Below are positions 1-7,677 of a stretch of 64,000 nt of DNA, piece after piece (the first letter of the stretch is position 1; every line of letters starts with the position of its first letter). Source of the DNA: Dysgonomonas sp. 216 (lineage in GTDB: Bacteria; Bacteroidota; Bacteroidia; Bacteroidales; Dysgonomonadaceae); NCBI RefSeq assembly GCF_010501065.1, contig NZ_QVMM01000015.1:1-64000 (forward strand). The letters run 5' to 3'. The position numbers and the translations under genes were made by a program. The notes beneath the pieces are model-generated. The model saw nothing but the letters and a program-made list of their open reading frames with translations. It was not told where the DNA came from and did no database searches.

Positions 1-101
1 GTAACACCGAAAGTTTTGTACCCGATGGTACAAATTGTGCCGAATTTGATACACAGGATGAATTAGAGGCGCATATCATCAAAAATAATCTGACTGAATG
101 A
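1..101 (+). CDS. 3' end of an unidentified phage gene
   Basis: The frame that starts at base 3 is open to a TGA at 99-101 and gives about 32 residues ending in EAHIIKNNLTE. It lies 26 bp before the tape measure gene on the same strand, where tailed phages usually keep small tail proteins or tail assembly chaperones. The fragment is acidic and too short to assign to a family; its start is outside the window. Confidence 0.5.
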   Translation, partial: NTESFVPDGTNCAEFDTQDELEAHIIKNNLTE

Positions 102-127
102 AAACAAAGTAGTTCTAATTAGAGTTT

Positions 128-1963
128 ATGGCTATCGGAAAAAGTAAAATAGAGCTAGTTCTCGAAATAAAGAACCGCATAAAATCGGGGCTTTCGTCGG
201 CAAAAAAACAAATACGTTCCGATGTCGGCGAAATGCGTGCACGTATCGCGGAATTTAAAGCATCGGCAAAAAAAGATTTCAAAGAAATTGCCGGCAGTAT
301 TCCTGTAATTGGTGGTAATTTAAAATCATTGACGGGTGGCATCGGCTTGGTTCTTGCGGGGATAGGTTTGTTATCGGCGGGCATGATAAAAGCGACCGAC
401 CGAGCCGCCGAATTTAACGCGGAATTTCGAGGGCTTGCAAACCTGAATTTAACAAAAACGCAAAAAGAGATAAACGATTTGCGGACGTTGGTTTTAGATA
501 CGGCTTGGAAAAAAGGGTTCGATTCTATAAAAACAAGCGATGCATATAACGAAGTCCAATCGACCGTCGGTTTGTACGGTAACGACGCGCGGGCAATAGT
601 TGAAAAACAGGGCGAATTTGCCAATATTATGCAAGCGGATATGACAAAGTGGGTTGCGGGTACATCTAAGGCAATGGCAAACTGGCGGTTTGGTATTGAC
701 CGCCTCGACGATTTCAATAAATCAGCCTATGCAGCCATGCAAGTCGGTGTTGTGTCGTTCGAACAATTGGCAAATGTTCAATCGGTGTATGCGGGGGCGG
801 CGGCTTCTGTTAAACAGGATTTTGACACGGCAAATAAATTGTTCTCGCTGTTTACTATTAAAACTAAATCGCCGGAAGTTGCCGCAACATTAACAAAATC
901 GTTATTTAACGACCTTACAAAGAAATCGACGGTTGATGCATTTAAAAAAATAGGCATTAATTTTTACGATACCAATAAGCAGTTAAAGCAAGCCGACGTT
1001 ATCATGCTTGAATTAAATAAAAAATTCATGCAGATGAAAGACGATAAGTCGATAATAACCCTCAAAAACCAATTTGCAGGCTCGGAGGGGCTTATTGCAA
1101 TGATTCAGGCAGCGACCGACAAATCAGGCGAATTAAAAAAGACTTTCGACGAGTTCACCGAATCGAAGTTCAATTTTGATTCAGCTAAAACGATGGCAGA
1201 AAATGATATTTTATACCGTCAGGAACAATTATCAAACCGTATAGATAATCTCATTATCCGTATGGGTCAAGTATTGTTACCCATTAAAGAAAAGCTTGTA
1301 GGGTTTGCGGAGGGTATTGTTACCGGTATTGATTGGATGGCGAAAGATCAGAAAGGAAAACGGCAAACAATAATTGACGATGAAGCAAACCATACCCGTC
1401 AACAAAATGCCGATTTGCTAAATATCGAAAACCTCACACAGGAACAATTCGATAAGCGCATGGCGTATTTCAACGATTTATCGAAGCAGTTCAAAACGAG
1501 GTACGATAATAAAACAAACGAATATGCTAATCCAAGCGGCGCATTTTATAACTATAATCCTTTCTATCTGGCAAAAAGTACTAAAGGACGGCTAGAGTAT
1601 CGCGACGAACAAAATAACTATTTAAGGCATCGCGATTTTGCACGATGGAAAACATATAGCGGTTTGGCTGATGAACTCGACAAGAAATGGTACAACCGTA
1701 ATACGATTCAGGATTCCAGCACCTCGACAACCGGTTCAACCGGCGAAACTATAACCGACGACGGTTCGGGCGGTAAGTCGGTTAACGGCATTGTAGGTTC
1801 GGCAAAACAGATTCGAAATATAACAGTGAATATTGAAGCGTTTAACAAGGGCGGTATAAATATCCAAAGTACAACCCTTCAAAATATGGATGCTTCACAA
1901 ATTGAAAATTGGTTTATAGATACTTGCTTGCGCGCCGTTCGTCAATTAGAAACATCTTATTAA
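128..1963 (+). CDS. Phage tail tape measure protein
   Basis: Structural protein that sets tail length and is ejected with the DNA. Residues 1-60 are a Lys/Ala-rich helical region, followed by a Gly-rich hydrophobic stretch at about 68-90 (SLTGGIGLVLAG). The central part (about 90-360) has the look of the PhageMin tail/TP901 core: an AAASVKQDFDTANKLFSLF region and a later FAGSEGLIAMIQAA segment. A Ser/Thr/Gly-rich linker sits near 535-560. At 611 residues it is short for the family; the usual scaling of about 1.5 Angstrom per residue would give a tail near 90 nm. Codons are richer in CG-containing triplets than those of the chromosomal genes to the right, consistent with phage origin. The next gene starts 22 bp downstream. 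Confidence 0.85.
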   Translation: MAIGKSKIELVLEIKNRIKSGLSSAKKQIRSDVGEMRARIAEFKASAKKDFKEIAGSIPVIGGNLKSLTGGIGLVLAGIGLLSAGMIKATDRAAEFNAEFRGLANLNLTKTQKEINDLRTLVLDTAWKKGFDSIKTSDAYNEVQSTVGLYGNDARAIVEKQGEFANIMQADMTKWVAGTSKAMANWRFGIDRLDDFNKSAYAAMQVGVVSFEQLANVQSVYAGAAASVKQDFDTANKLFSLFTIKTKSPEVAATLTKSLFNDLTKKSTVDAFKKIGINFYDTNKQLKQADVIMLELNKKFMQMKDDKSIITLKNQFAGSEGLIAMIQAATDKSGELKKTFDEFTESKFNFDSAKTMAENDILYRQEQLSNRIDNLIIRMGQVLLPIKEKLVGFAEGIVTGIDWMAKDQKGKRQTIIDDEANHTRQQNADLLNIENLTQEQFDKRMAYFNDLSKQFKTRYDNKTNEYANPSGAFYNYNPFYLAKSTKGRLEYRDEQNNYLRHRDFARWKTYSGLADELDKKWYNRNTIQDSSTSTTGSTGETITDDGSGGKSVNGIVGSAKQIRNITVNIEAFNKGGINIQSTTLQNMDASQIENWFIDTCLRAVRQLETSY

Positions 1964-1985
1964 AGGGTATTTAAACGCTGTTTAA

Positions 1986-2510
1986 ATGAATGAAGATTAT
2001 AGCAAGATATTTGACCGGATAAGTACGGCGGTTAATAATATACCGACAAAGGTTGCTACCGTCGCCGTTAATTTCAGCAAAGAACGTTTCGTCGAAAAAA
2101 ACTGGATAAATAAAAGGAAAATATCTTGGAAAAAGACGAAAAAGAAACGAGGGTCAACGCTTGTTGCTTCGGGGCGGCTGAAACGGAGTATTCGAAAAAT
2201 AACTGTCACGCCTCAATATGTTTCTATCGGCACGGACGTACCATACGCCCGCGCGCACAATGAGGGTTTAGAGATTAGCGGAACGGAAAGCGTAAAGCAA
2301 CATACCCGCAAACAACATCGCCGACGTTCGTATATTCGTAAGGATAAGCGAATCAAAGCGCAAATAGTGAAATCTCACACGGTTAAGCAACATTCGCGAA
2401 AGTATAAACGAAAGTTTGTAAAACGGCAATTTATCGGACAATCGCAGGAACTTGAAGATAGGATAACAAAACTTATCAACTCGGAAATAAGTAAGGCGAT
2501 AAAGGGTTAA
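1986..2510 (+). CDS. Phage virion morphogenesis protein (Mu gpG-like)
   Basis: 174-residue, strongly basic protein resembling the Mu gpG / phage virion morphogenesis family, small proteins that act in head or tail completion. Visible family features are a GRLKRSI segment (about 62-68), an SIGTDVPYARAHNEG block (about 80-94) and a C-terminal RQFIGQSQELEDRI motif (about 146-160). The middle holds two related basic segments, VKQHTRK and VKQHSRK, which are common in this family. Its position after the tape measure gene differs from Mu, where gpG lies nearer the head genes, so the block may be rearranged. Assignment is by motif reading only. Confidence 0.75.
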   Translation: MNEDYSKIFDRISTAVNNIPTKVATVAVNFSKERFVEKNWINKRKISWKKTKKKRGSTLVASGRLKRSIRKITVTPQYVSIGTDVPYARAHNEGLEISGTESVKQHTRKQHRRRSYIRKDKRIKAQIVKSHTVKQHSRKYKRKFVKRQFIGQSQELEDRITKLINSEISKAIKG

Positions 2511-2531
2511 AAAAAGCCCCTGCCTTATAAA

Positions 2532-2634
2532 AGCGGCTCTCACCCCGCTAATATACAAAGATGCGTACACATCACGACAGAGGCTAAATGCCTTTGTGGG
2601 TTTGATGTGTACGCATCTGTTTTAAATGTGAGAG
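2532..2634 (+). repeat. Nested inverted repeats ahead of the Mom-like gene
   Basis: A perfect 16-bp inverted repeat pairs 2559-2574 with 2603-2618. Its loop contains a small hairpin (AGGC 2581-2584 with GCCT 2590-2593). Outside it, CTCTCAC at 2537-2543 matches GTGAGAG at 2628-2634. A competing hairpin AGCGG/CCGCT (2532-2536 with 2545-2549) would trap the left outer arm in its loop. The whole structure ends 34 bp before the Mom-like start codon. It could end the late operon, control mom translation, or be a DNA-level operator. Mu mom is tightly controlled at transcription and translation, but no com-like ORF is visible here. Confidence 0.7.
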
Positions 2635-2668
2635 ATAACAAAATTACTAATAATAATTATATAAGAAA

Positions 2669-3400
2669 ATGGAAGTAAGAAAAGAAACAAAGAATTTAGG
2701 AACTGTTATTATTAAACCGGTTGACAGAAATACGGCAAAGGAATTGATAATCAAAAACCATTATTCGCATAAATGGAATAGTGCGAGTTTTGGCAAATAT
2801 AACTTTGGCATATTTAAGGAAGAAAGCCCCGATTTATGTTTGGGCGTTGCCTCTTATGGCTATATGAAAAATTGTAAGGCAAAAATATTTTCACACCCAA
2901 ATCCCGATGCATGGATGTGTGAATTGAACCGCATGTGGATTGATGATTGTTTCGGGCACAATGCCGAAACGTTGTTGATTGGTGCGTCGCTTCGTTTATT
3001 ACGGAAATCAGACCCGAATATCGTTGCGGTGCAATCGTTCGCCGATGGTCGGTTAGGCTGTGGAACTATTTATAAAGCGGCAAATTTCAAGTATTACGGC
3101 TATCACTACACGCGCTTTGTGGAAAACACAAGAACCGGCGAGATTATCCACGAACAAATATTGACAAATACCACCTCAACAAGCGGTTATTTACGTGCGA
3201 ACATAGCCTATTTAATAGGTGATACAAAGACATTCGAAGTAAAGACCTATCGTTATATATACCCATTCTGCAAGCATTTTAAGTTCAAAACACCCGAAAA
3301 GCCATATCCGGAATATGACAAAGGATTGAAGCCTGTCGAATGGGTGAGAGATTGCACCAAGATAAAAGAGAACATAGTATATCTGTTATCAAAAGTGTAG
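2669..3400 (+). CDS. mom: Mom-family DNA modification protein
   Basis: 243-residue protein matching the phage Mu Mom family, which converts adenine in phage DNA to a carbamoylmethyl derivative and blocks restriction enzymes. The diagnostic order is present: an N-terminal IIKNHYSHKW block (about 27-37) followed by FGIFKEE and LGVASYG, a central CELNRMWIDD (about 88-97), then LLIGASLRLLRK, and QSFADGRLGCGTIYKAANF (about 123-141). The fold is expected to be acetyltransferase-like. In Mu, mom lies at the extreme right end, and here too it is the last phage gene. A nested inverted repeat precedes it. Family assignment rests on motif order; the reaction in this organism is inferred. Confidence 0.8.
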   Translation: MEVRKETKNLGTVIIKPVDRNTAKELIIKNHYSHKWNSASFGKYNFGIFKEESPDLCLGVASYGYMKNCKAKIFSHPNPDAWMCELNRMWIDDCFGHNAETLLIGASLRLLRKSDPNIVAVQSFADGRLGCGTIYKAANFKYYGYHYTRFVENTRTGEIIHEQILTNTTSTSGYLRANIAYLIGDTKTFEVKTYRYIYPFCKHFKFKTPEKPYPEYDKGLKPVEWVRDCTKIKENIVYLLSKV

Positions 3401-3435
3401 ATTAACCCTAAGTTAACAGCAAAGATTAAAAGAAA

Positions 3436-3466
3436 GGGCGCAACTACCAAAAAAGGTTTTGCGCCC
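3436..3466. terminator. Hairpin after the Mom-like gene
   Basis: GGGCGCAA (3436-3443) pairs perfectly with TTGCGCCC (3459-3466) around a 15-base loop that can add a few more pairs. It follows the mom stop codon by 36 bp. No T-run follows on the top strand, so it is either a weak terminator or a structure of the prophage end. Confidence 0.45.
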
Positions 3467-3729
3467 GAATTATGAAATTTACACGATTTGATTTATTTTT
3501 ATGCACGATTTAAAAAAACGATTATATGTGGTTTTGAATCCTTCCTGATGACGTGCAGTAATAAAGCCTGATATGAACCAAAGCACAAGGCTTGCTACAA
3601 AAAGGATTAAACTAATATATAATATAACTAAACTCGAAGTCATAGCAACAGATACATTTACTATTAAACAAACTTATCTTATATCTTGTTTATTTTTTGA
3701 TTGTAAAATGGAGTATAATGTGAAAAGTA
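3467..3729. other. AT-rich gap holding the probable prophage right boundary
   Basis: No convincing gene is present. The stretch contains two copies of CACGATTT 22 bp apart (3482-3489 and 3504-3511) and a third related ACGATTA at 3518-3524, then AT-rich DNA up to the terminator at 3730. As mom is normally the last gene of Mu-like phages, the prophage/chromosome junction should lie here, but the exact base cannot be fixed without the left end. Confidence 0.4.
3481..3524. repeat. 22-bp-period repeats near the prophage end
   Basis: CACGATTT occurs at 3482-3489 and 3504-3511, exactly 22 bp apart, with a weaker ACGATTA at 3518-3524. The spacing matches that of end-binding sites of Mu-type transposases, which are about 22 bp long, but three short matches in AT-rich DNA are not proof. 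Confidence 0.35.
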
Positions 3730-3762
3730 AAGGGGCTTGCCCGATTTTCTGGACAGCCCCTT
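3730..3762 (-). terminator. Terminator of the leftward secreted-protein operon
   Basis: AAGGGGCT (3730-3737) pairs with AGCCCCTT (3755-3762). Read leftward, the stem is followed by a T-rich run, which suits termination after the gene ending at 3818. Confidence 0.6.
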
Positions 3763-3817
3763 CAAGGAACACTTAAACAAATTTACGTTGTCAATTTTTA
3801 TTATCTGGAATTAATTA

Positions 3818-4864
3818 TTATTGTCGACGCCAACCACAGTCGATACGCATTGCTTCAACTATTTTAGCATGAATAATTAATGCTTCTTTTTGCTTTTGAG
3901 CGCTTCCAAGATTTGTGATTTCCGATCGCTGGTTGATTCCATAAGGCCAAAAATGCTGGCTATCCCCTTTCAAGGTTTCACCTGTGAGTTCTTTTAATAG
4001 TGTTGAGGCTGTTGTTCCTGTAAAAACACCATCAACAAACATATTTCTGTATTCGTTGGTAGTTCCCGATCCAAAATAGTGTGCCATCTCGTGCATGGCT
4101 GTTCCTACCCACATATACCATTCGTTAGCGCCAAAGCCTATGGAACCTCTGAATGATGCTTGTGCAGTAGGAATACCCTCGCTATAGTAAACCCAAACGT
4201 TACCTTCGAACGAAGTGTATCTGTTGTAATAATAACAGGCACTATCCATAGCTGTTTTAATAAGTTGGTACACTCTGGGTCTGTCTGTTTGATTTATCTC
4301 CCCCGACAGAGTGTAAGTAACATTACCCTTCATTGTTGTTACTTTTTGAGGTAAACTATAGGCTGTTCCCGAACTATTGGTTGAATATGAACGAATATAG
4401 TAATCGGTATTAAGCTCGAAATCCTCAATAGCTAATATAAAAATTCCCTTTTTTGCTTGGGCGTGAGCTAGTTTATTATCGTTAATTGTTGGATTAGGAT
4501 TTGTTGACCAACAGACTCCTCTTTCTATAATATCGCTGTCTCCTATGTCGGCAACTTTACACGAACAGCTTATTTTTTGTGTTGCACGTTGAAAAGAAGC
4601 CGAGCTCATTTCCACTGTGGGAAGGATAAGTTCCGTTTCGGTGAAATTTAGGCTATCAATATCCGAAAGTAATATATCTGTTTTATCTTCAGGTTGATAT
4701 ATTTCGAGTATAGTTTGGTTAGCTCCTATCTTTAAACTATCAATATTTGATGTTGAGATGCTCAAAACTGAGAAATCTTTTTTGTGAACATTAAATGCTT
4801 TCTGGGCAAATGTCGAAGCAGAGACAAGAATGATGGCTAGTATGATAGAGTAATATTTTTTCAT
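3818..4864 (-). CDS. Secreted HExxH metallopeptidase-like protein
   Basis: 348 residues with a signal peptide (about 1-20, ending STFAQ). An N-terminal region (about 25-75) resembles the short beta module seen in T9SS-associated proteins. A fibronectin-III-like segment follows at about 82-175 (RGVCWSTNPNPT, YYIRSYSTNSSG). The C-terminal half (about 180-348) carries HEMAH at 258-262 in an alpha/beta context, a zinc-peptidase motif. No third zinc ligand can be named. Its start overlaps the end of the upstream gene by 4 bp (ATGA), so the two are co-transcribed and probably translationally coupled. Substrate unknown; peptidase activity is inferred from the motif only. Confidence 0.6.
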   Translation of the reverse strand: MKKYYSIILAIILVSASTFAQKAFNVHKKDFSVLSISTSNIDSLKIGANQTILEIYQPEDKTDILLSDIDSLNFTETELILPTVEMSSASFQRATQKISCSCKVADIGDSDIIERGVCWSTNPNPTINDNKLAHAQAKKGIFILAIEDFELNTDYYIRSYSTNSSGTAYSLPQKVTTMKGNVTYTLSGEINQTDRPRVYQLIKTAMDSACYYYNRYTSFEGNVWVYYSEGIPTAQASFRGSIGFGANEWYMWVGTAMHEMAHYFGSGTTNEYRNMFVDGVFTGTTASTLLKELTGETLKGDSQHFWPYGINQRSEITNLGSAQKQKEALIIHAKIVEAMRIDCGWRRQ

Positions 4865-5346
4865 TGTTTAGTAAATTTATAGACTTCGTTATTTGCTTTT
4901 AGTATATACATTCCGTTTTGCAACTGACTTACATCAATTGTTTGTCCTTTGCTTTGAATGCTTGTTCTTGTTATGTGAACTCCACTTACAGTGTAAATGT
5001 CTATAATGCATTTTCCTTCCGGAATGTTTTTCAGAATTAAATAGTCTGTAGCCGGATTAGGATAAACACCAATATCGTTTTTTATAGTGTGTATATTCTC
5101 CAATCCTGTTCCCGATTGATTAAATAATATTGACCGCACTGAAGATAGTCCGATATTTTCTATCTGATTTGCAGTGTAGTGTAGTACCATGTCATCGCCC
5201 GAGAATGTTATCTTCGAGATGGAACTTAGCATGACCGATTTATTATCGTTTGTCCATGTTTTTATAACCATCGACGGACTTTGTGCATAAATCCAACCAG
5301 TTCCCAGAATAAGAGAGAATAGAATGGGCAGATAAATTTTTTTCAT
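4861..5346 (-). CDS. Small secreted protein with T9SS sorting domain
   Basis: 161 residues: signal peptide (1-21, ending GWIYAQ), a short beta-rich region (about 24-80) and a classical type IX secretion C-terminal domain (about 91-161) with GVYPNPATDYLIL, IYTVSGVHI and LQNGMYILK. The sorting domain makes up almost half of the protein, so the cargo is tiny. The N-terminal part resembles that of the downstream HExxH protein, and the genes overlap by 4 bp, suggesting a matched pair exported together. No enzymatic motif is visible. A possible -7 element lies at 5398-5405. Confidence 0.7.
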   Translation of the reverse strand: MKKIYLPILFSLILGTGWIYAQSPSMVIKTWTNDNKSVMLSSISKITFSGDDMVLHYTANQIENIGLSSVRSILFNQSGTGLENIHTIKNDIGVYPNPATDYLILKNIPEGKCIIDIYTVSGVHITRTSIQSKGQTIDVSQLQNGMYILKANNEVYKFTKQ

Positions 5347-5397
5347 TATAATTATTGGTTAATTAAGACGGTATTAGCTTCTATAAACAAATTTAGA

Positions 5398-5405
5398 TTA
5401 AAAGA
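5398..5405 (-). promoter_or_regulatory. Possible Bacteroidota -7 promoter element
   Basis: Read leftward this is TAAATTTG, matching TAnnTTTG, about 52 bp before the ATG at 5346. No TTTG at the expected -33 distance was found, so support is weak. Confidence 0.3.
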
Positions 5406-5495
5406 TAAAACTATAAGATTAAAATTGAATCAGAATAGTGGGTTAAAGAAACCAGAAACGTAGTGTGCAAACTTGTAGCAATAGTTTTCTTTATT

Positions 5496-7577
5496 CTAAT
5501 TTATAATTATTTTTTTTTGCGTTATATCGTTCTTATTTTTTACAGTAACAATATATATGCCCTGGGGTAGCGTTGTATTAAATGTACTGCTTTTTATAGG
5601 TTCGTTTACAAAGCTAAGGCCTACTATATTATGAACATATATGTACCCGTCTGCCGGGAGCTGATCTATACATAACATATTGTTTGAACTGTAAATTTTT
5701 GTCGAATTATTAACAAATTCATTTTCAATGCCTGTAAAAGAGCTAATTGTAATATTGAAAACAAAAGTGATTCTAGCAGCCTCATTTACATCTGTTTTGT
5801 AAGTAAGAGCCTGACGTATAGTTATTTTATCTCCTTCTTTACATAGACCGGGATATTGCCCAATGTTGAATGTCAGACTATTGGTTTGTAATTCTGAGAA
5901 TATATAGGAGCTGTTTCCCCAATTTGTAACATAACCGCTTTTACTAAACCAATGTCCCGGTGCATTTGCTGTGGAAGTTGAATTAAGGGTTCCGTTGGGG
6001 TTTATTGCTGCATAAGTTATTTTCCCGGATTTATATGCTTCTCTGATTTCAGACATCTGGAGGCAAAATGCACGGCAAACTTTACCCAAGTCGGGTTGCA
6101 TAGGAGTACTCGGATATGTAGACGAACTTCCATTATACGGCGCTAATACCAAATCGTAGGTTAACGTATCGTTATATGGTTTGTCGTCAGGTCCGAAATT
6201 ATACACTCCGTACAAATTAGTATTTTCAAACTTTACTTTATATGGCCATTGTTCGTCGTTCGAATCATCGTCGTCCCATGCATGTAACCAATGGGTGCGG
6301 GTTCCGCCACTTACAACAAACCATAGCTTTTCGCAATTTTCGGGAGTGGTAAACGAAACGGTATCTTTCGAATCTTTTGCTACGGCTTTTTGCATAGGAG
6401 AGTAAATGCGTTCTCCATTTTTAAGTAAAGCTACAAATCCGTATCGCCATTCTCCGAAGTTATAATTTTTCTTTCTGAATCCATTAGTGTTAACCAATCC
6501 TTCAAAATATGCTTCTATGGTTGTTGGCTCTTCCGGTATATTCAGCTTAAGAATGTTGTATCCGTAATTTTCAACACAGTTAGTCGAATCTATAACCCAA
6601 TAATTGTCGTCAGACAAATTCATGGCTGGTTGAGGGCGTGTGTCTATTTTACTTTCGCCATACGAACGTAGTGCCGGAATATCCCAGCTTGCGAACCGGG
6701 CGGCACAATCGTACATCTCGTCACAAAATTCAGATTGGGATATATCTGTTATTCGTTTATATGCGTTGACTGGATCTTCGGGGTAAACCGATTCATTCCA
6801 TAATCTTCCGATAAAATCCATTCCGTGAAGGAAAGTCCAATAGTCCTGTATGAAATAATTGTCGTAACGTGGAGTTTCGTGCAGAATATGTTTATGCGCG
6901 GTATTCATGTAGTTTACGAATCTGCCATCGGTAAATTGTAGTTCGGGATAAATTTTGAATGCTTGCCATTGGGCGCATTGTTCCCACCAACAGTTTCCGC
7001 CACTACCGTTTAGCCCGAATCCATACATCCAACCGTTTTTGTTGTTGTTATTATCGCAATGTACCTGATATTGAAAACAATGTCCCACTTCGTGAGCTAA
7101 GGTATGTCCTGCGGCTTTTGCCGACCATGCAGTAAGGGTTAGTAAACCAATCATGTCTTCAACTCCCGATCCGGTGGCTTCCCAATCCTGAGTATACCGA
7201 AGTTTTATAATCATTTTATAAAGATCGGTTTTGGATGATCCTCTTTTTATAAATTTAAGGGAATCGGCATAAAAATCGAAACTTTTTTCAGCTATATTTA
7301 ATAGGTTATCTACATCTATTTGATAAGATCCGTTTGATGCCAAATTAGGATTTGTTCCATATCCAGCTTCCCAAAATATAATAAAATTATCCGATTGCTT
7401 ACTACGCGAATAGCTCCATTGGTTATTGTCGTCATTTACATTGCCAAGAGATGAAGGTACATAGATGCTTTTTCCTGAATCGGTTGTGGCAGCCAGTATA
7501 TTTGTATTATTAATTGTTATGGAAGATAACAGTAATAACGATATTATTTTGGTATAGATGTATATTTTAGATTTCAT
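5496..7577 (-). CDS. Large secreted DUF6055/DUF4859-like HExxH protein
   Basis: 693 residues. A signal peptide (about 1-30) is followed by a region resembling DUF6055 (about 50-300), containing HEVGH at 162-166 followed by CFQYQVH, and WWEQCAQWQAF, typical of zinc-peptidase-like proteins that act on glycoproteins or cell-surface material. A DUF4859-like beta domain spans about 470-620 (GHWFSKSGYVTNWG). The C-terminus from about 620 resembles a T9SS sorting domain (GIYIVTVKNKND then KKIIIN). Most likely cell-surface or secreted. It lies 149 bp upstream of the T9SS pair, and a terminator separates it from the GH2 gene. Domain names are from memory of the families and were not checked. Confidence 0.6.
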   Translation of the reverse strand: MKSKIYIYTKIISLLLLSSITINNTNILAATTDSGKSIYVPSSLGNVNDDNNQWSYSRSKQSDNFIIFWEAGYGTNPNLASNGSYQIDVDNLLNIAEKSFDFYADSLKFIKRGSSKTDLYKMIIKLRYTQDWEATGSGVEDMIGLLTLTAWSAKAAGHTLAHEVGHCFQYQVHCDNNNNKNGWMYGFGLNGSGGNCWWEQCAQWQAFKIYPELQFTDGRFVNYMNTAHKHILHETPRYDNYFIQDYWTFLHGMDFIGRLWNESVYPEDPVNAYKRITDISQSEFCDEMYDCAARFASWDIPALRSYGESKIDTRPQPAMNLSDDNYWVIDSTNCVENYGYNILKLNIPEEPTTIEAYFEGLVNTNGFRKKNYNFGEWRYGFVALLKNGERIYSPMQKAVAKDSKDTVSFTTPENCEKLWFVVSGGTRTHWLHAWDDDDSNDEQWPYKVKFENTNLYGVYNFGPDDKPYNDTLTYDLVLAPYNGSSSTYPSTPMQPDLGKVCRAFCLQMSEIREAYKSGKITYAAINPNGTLNSTSTANAPGHWFSKSGYVTNWGNSSYIFSELQTNSLTFNIGQYPGLCKEGDKITIRQALTYKTDVNEAARITFVFNITISSFTGIENEFVNNSTKIYSSNNMLCIDQLPADGYIYVHNIVGLSFVNEPIKSSTFNTTLPQGIYIVTVKNKNDITQKKIIIN

Positions 7578-7640
7578 GGCGTGTACATTTTTTAAGGGGA
7601 AAAAATGATTTTAGTTTGATAAACACAAGAGAATGAAAAA

Positions 7641-7667
7641 GAAAGAGGTTCTTTCCAAACCTCTTTC
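7641..7667 (-). terminator. Terminator after the GH2 gene
   Basis: GAAAGAGGTT (7641-7650) pairs perfectly with AACCTCTTTC (7658-7667) around a 7-base loop. Read leftward, TTTTTC follows. It lies 11 bp past the GH2 stop codon. Confidence 0.75.
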
Positions 7668-7677
7668 TTCTCTAACC

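Noticed and set aside
115..717. Long open frame antisense to the tape measure gene
   Set aside because: Explained by codon bias of the real gene on the other strand; no start signal or domain.
2141..2440. Repeated basic motif (KQHTRK / KQHSRK) in the gpG-like protein as a novel insertion
   Set aside because: Basic HTRK-type repeats are common in this phage protein family, so it is not special.
3573..3776. 67-codon open frame on the + strand in the gap after the prophage
   Set aside because: Runs through a terminator hairpin, has no homologous-looking motif and its composition is that of intergenic DNA.
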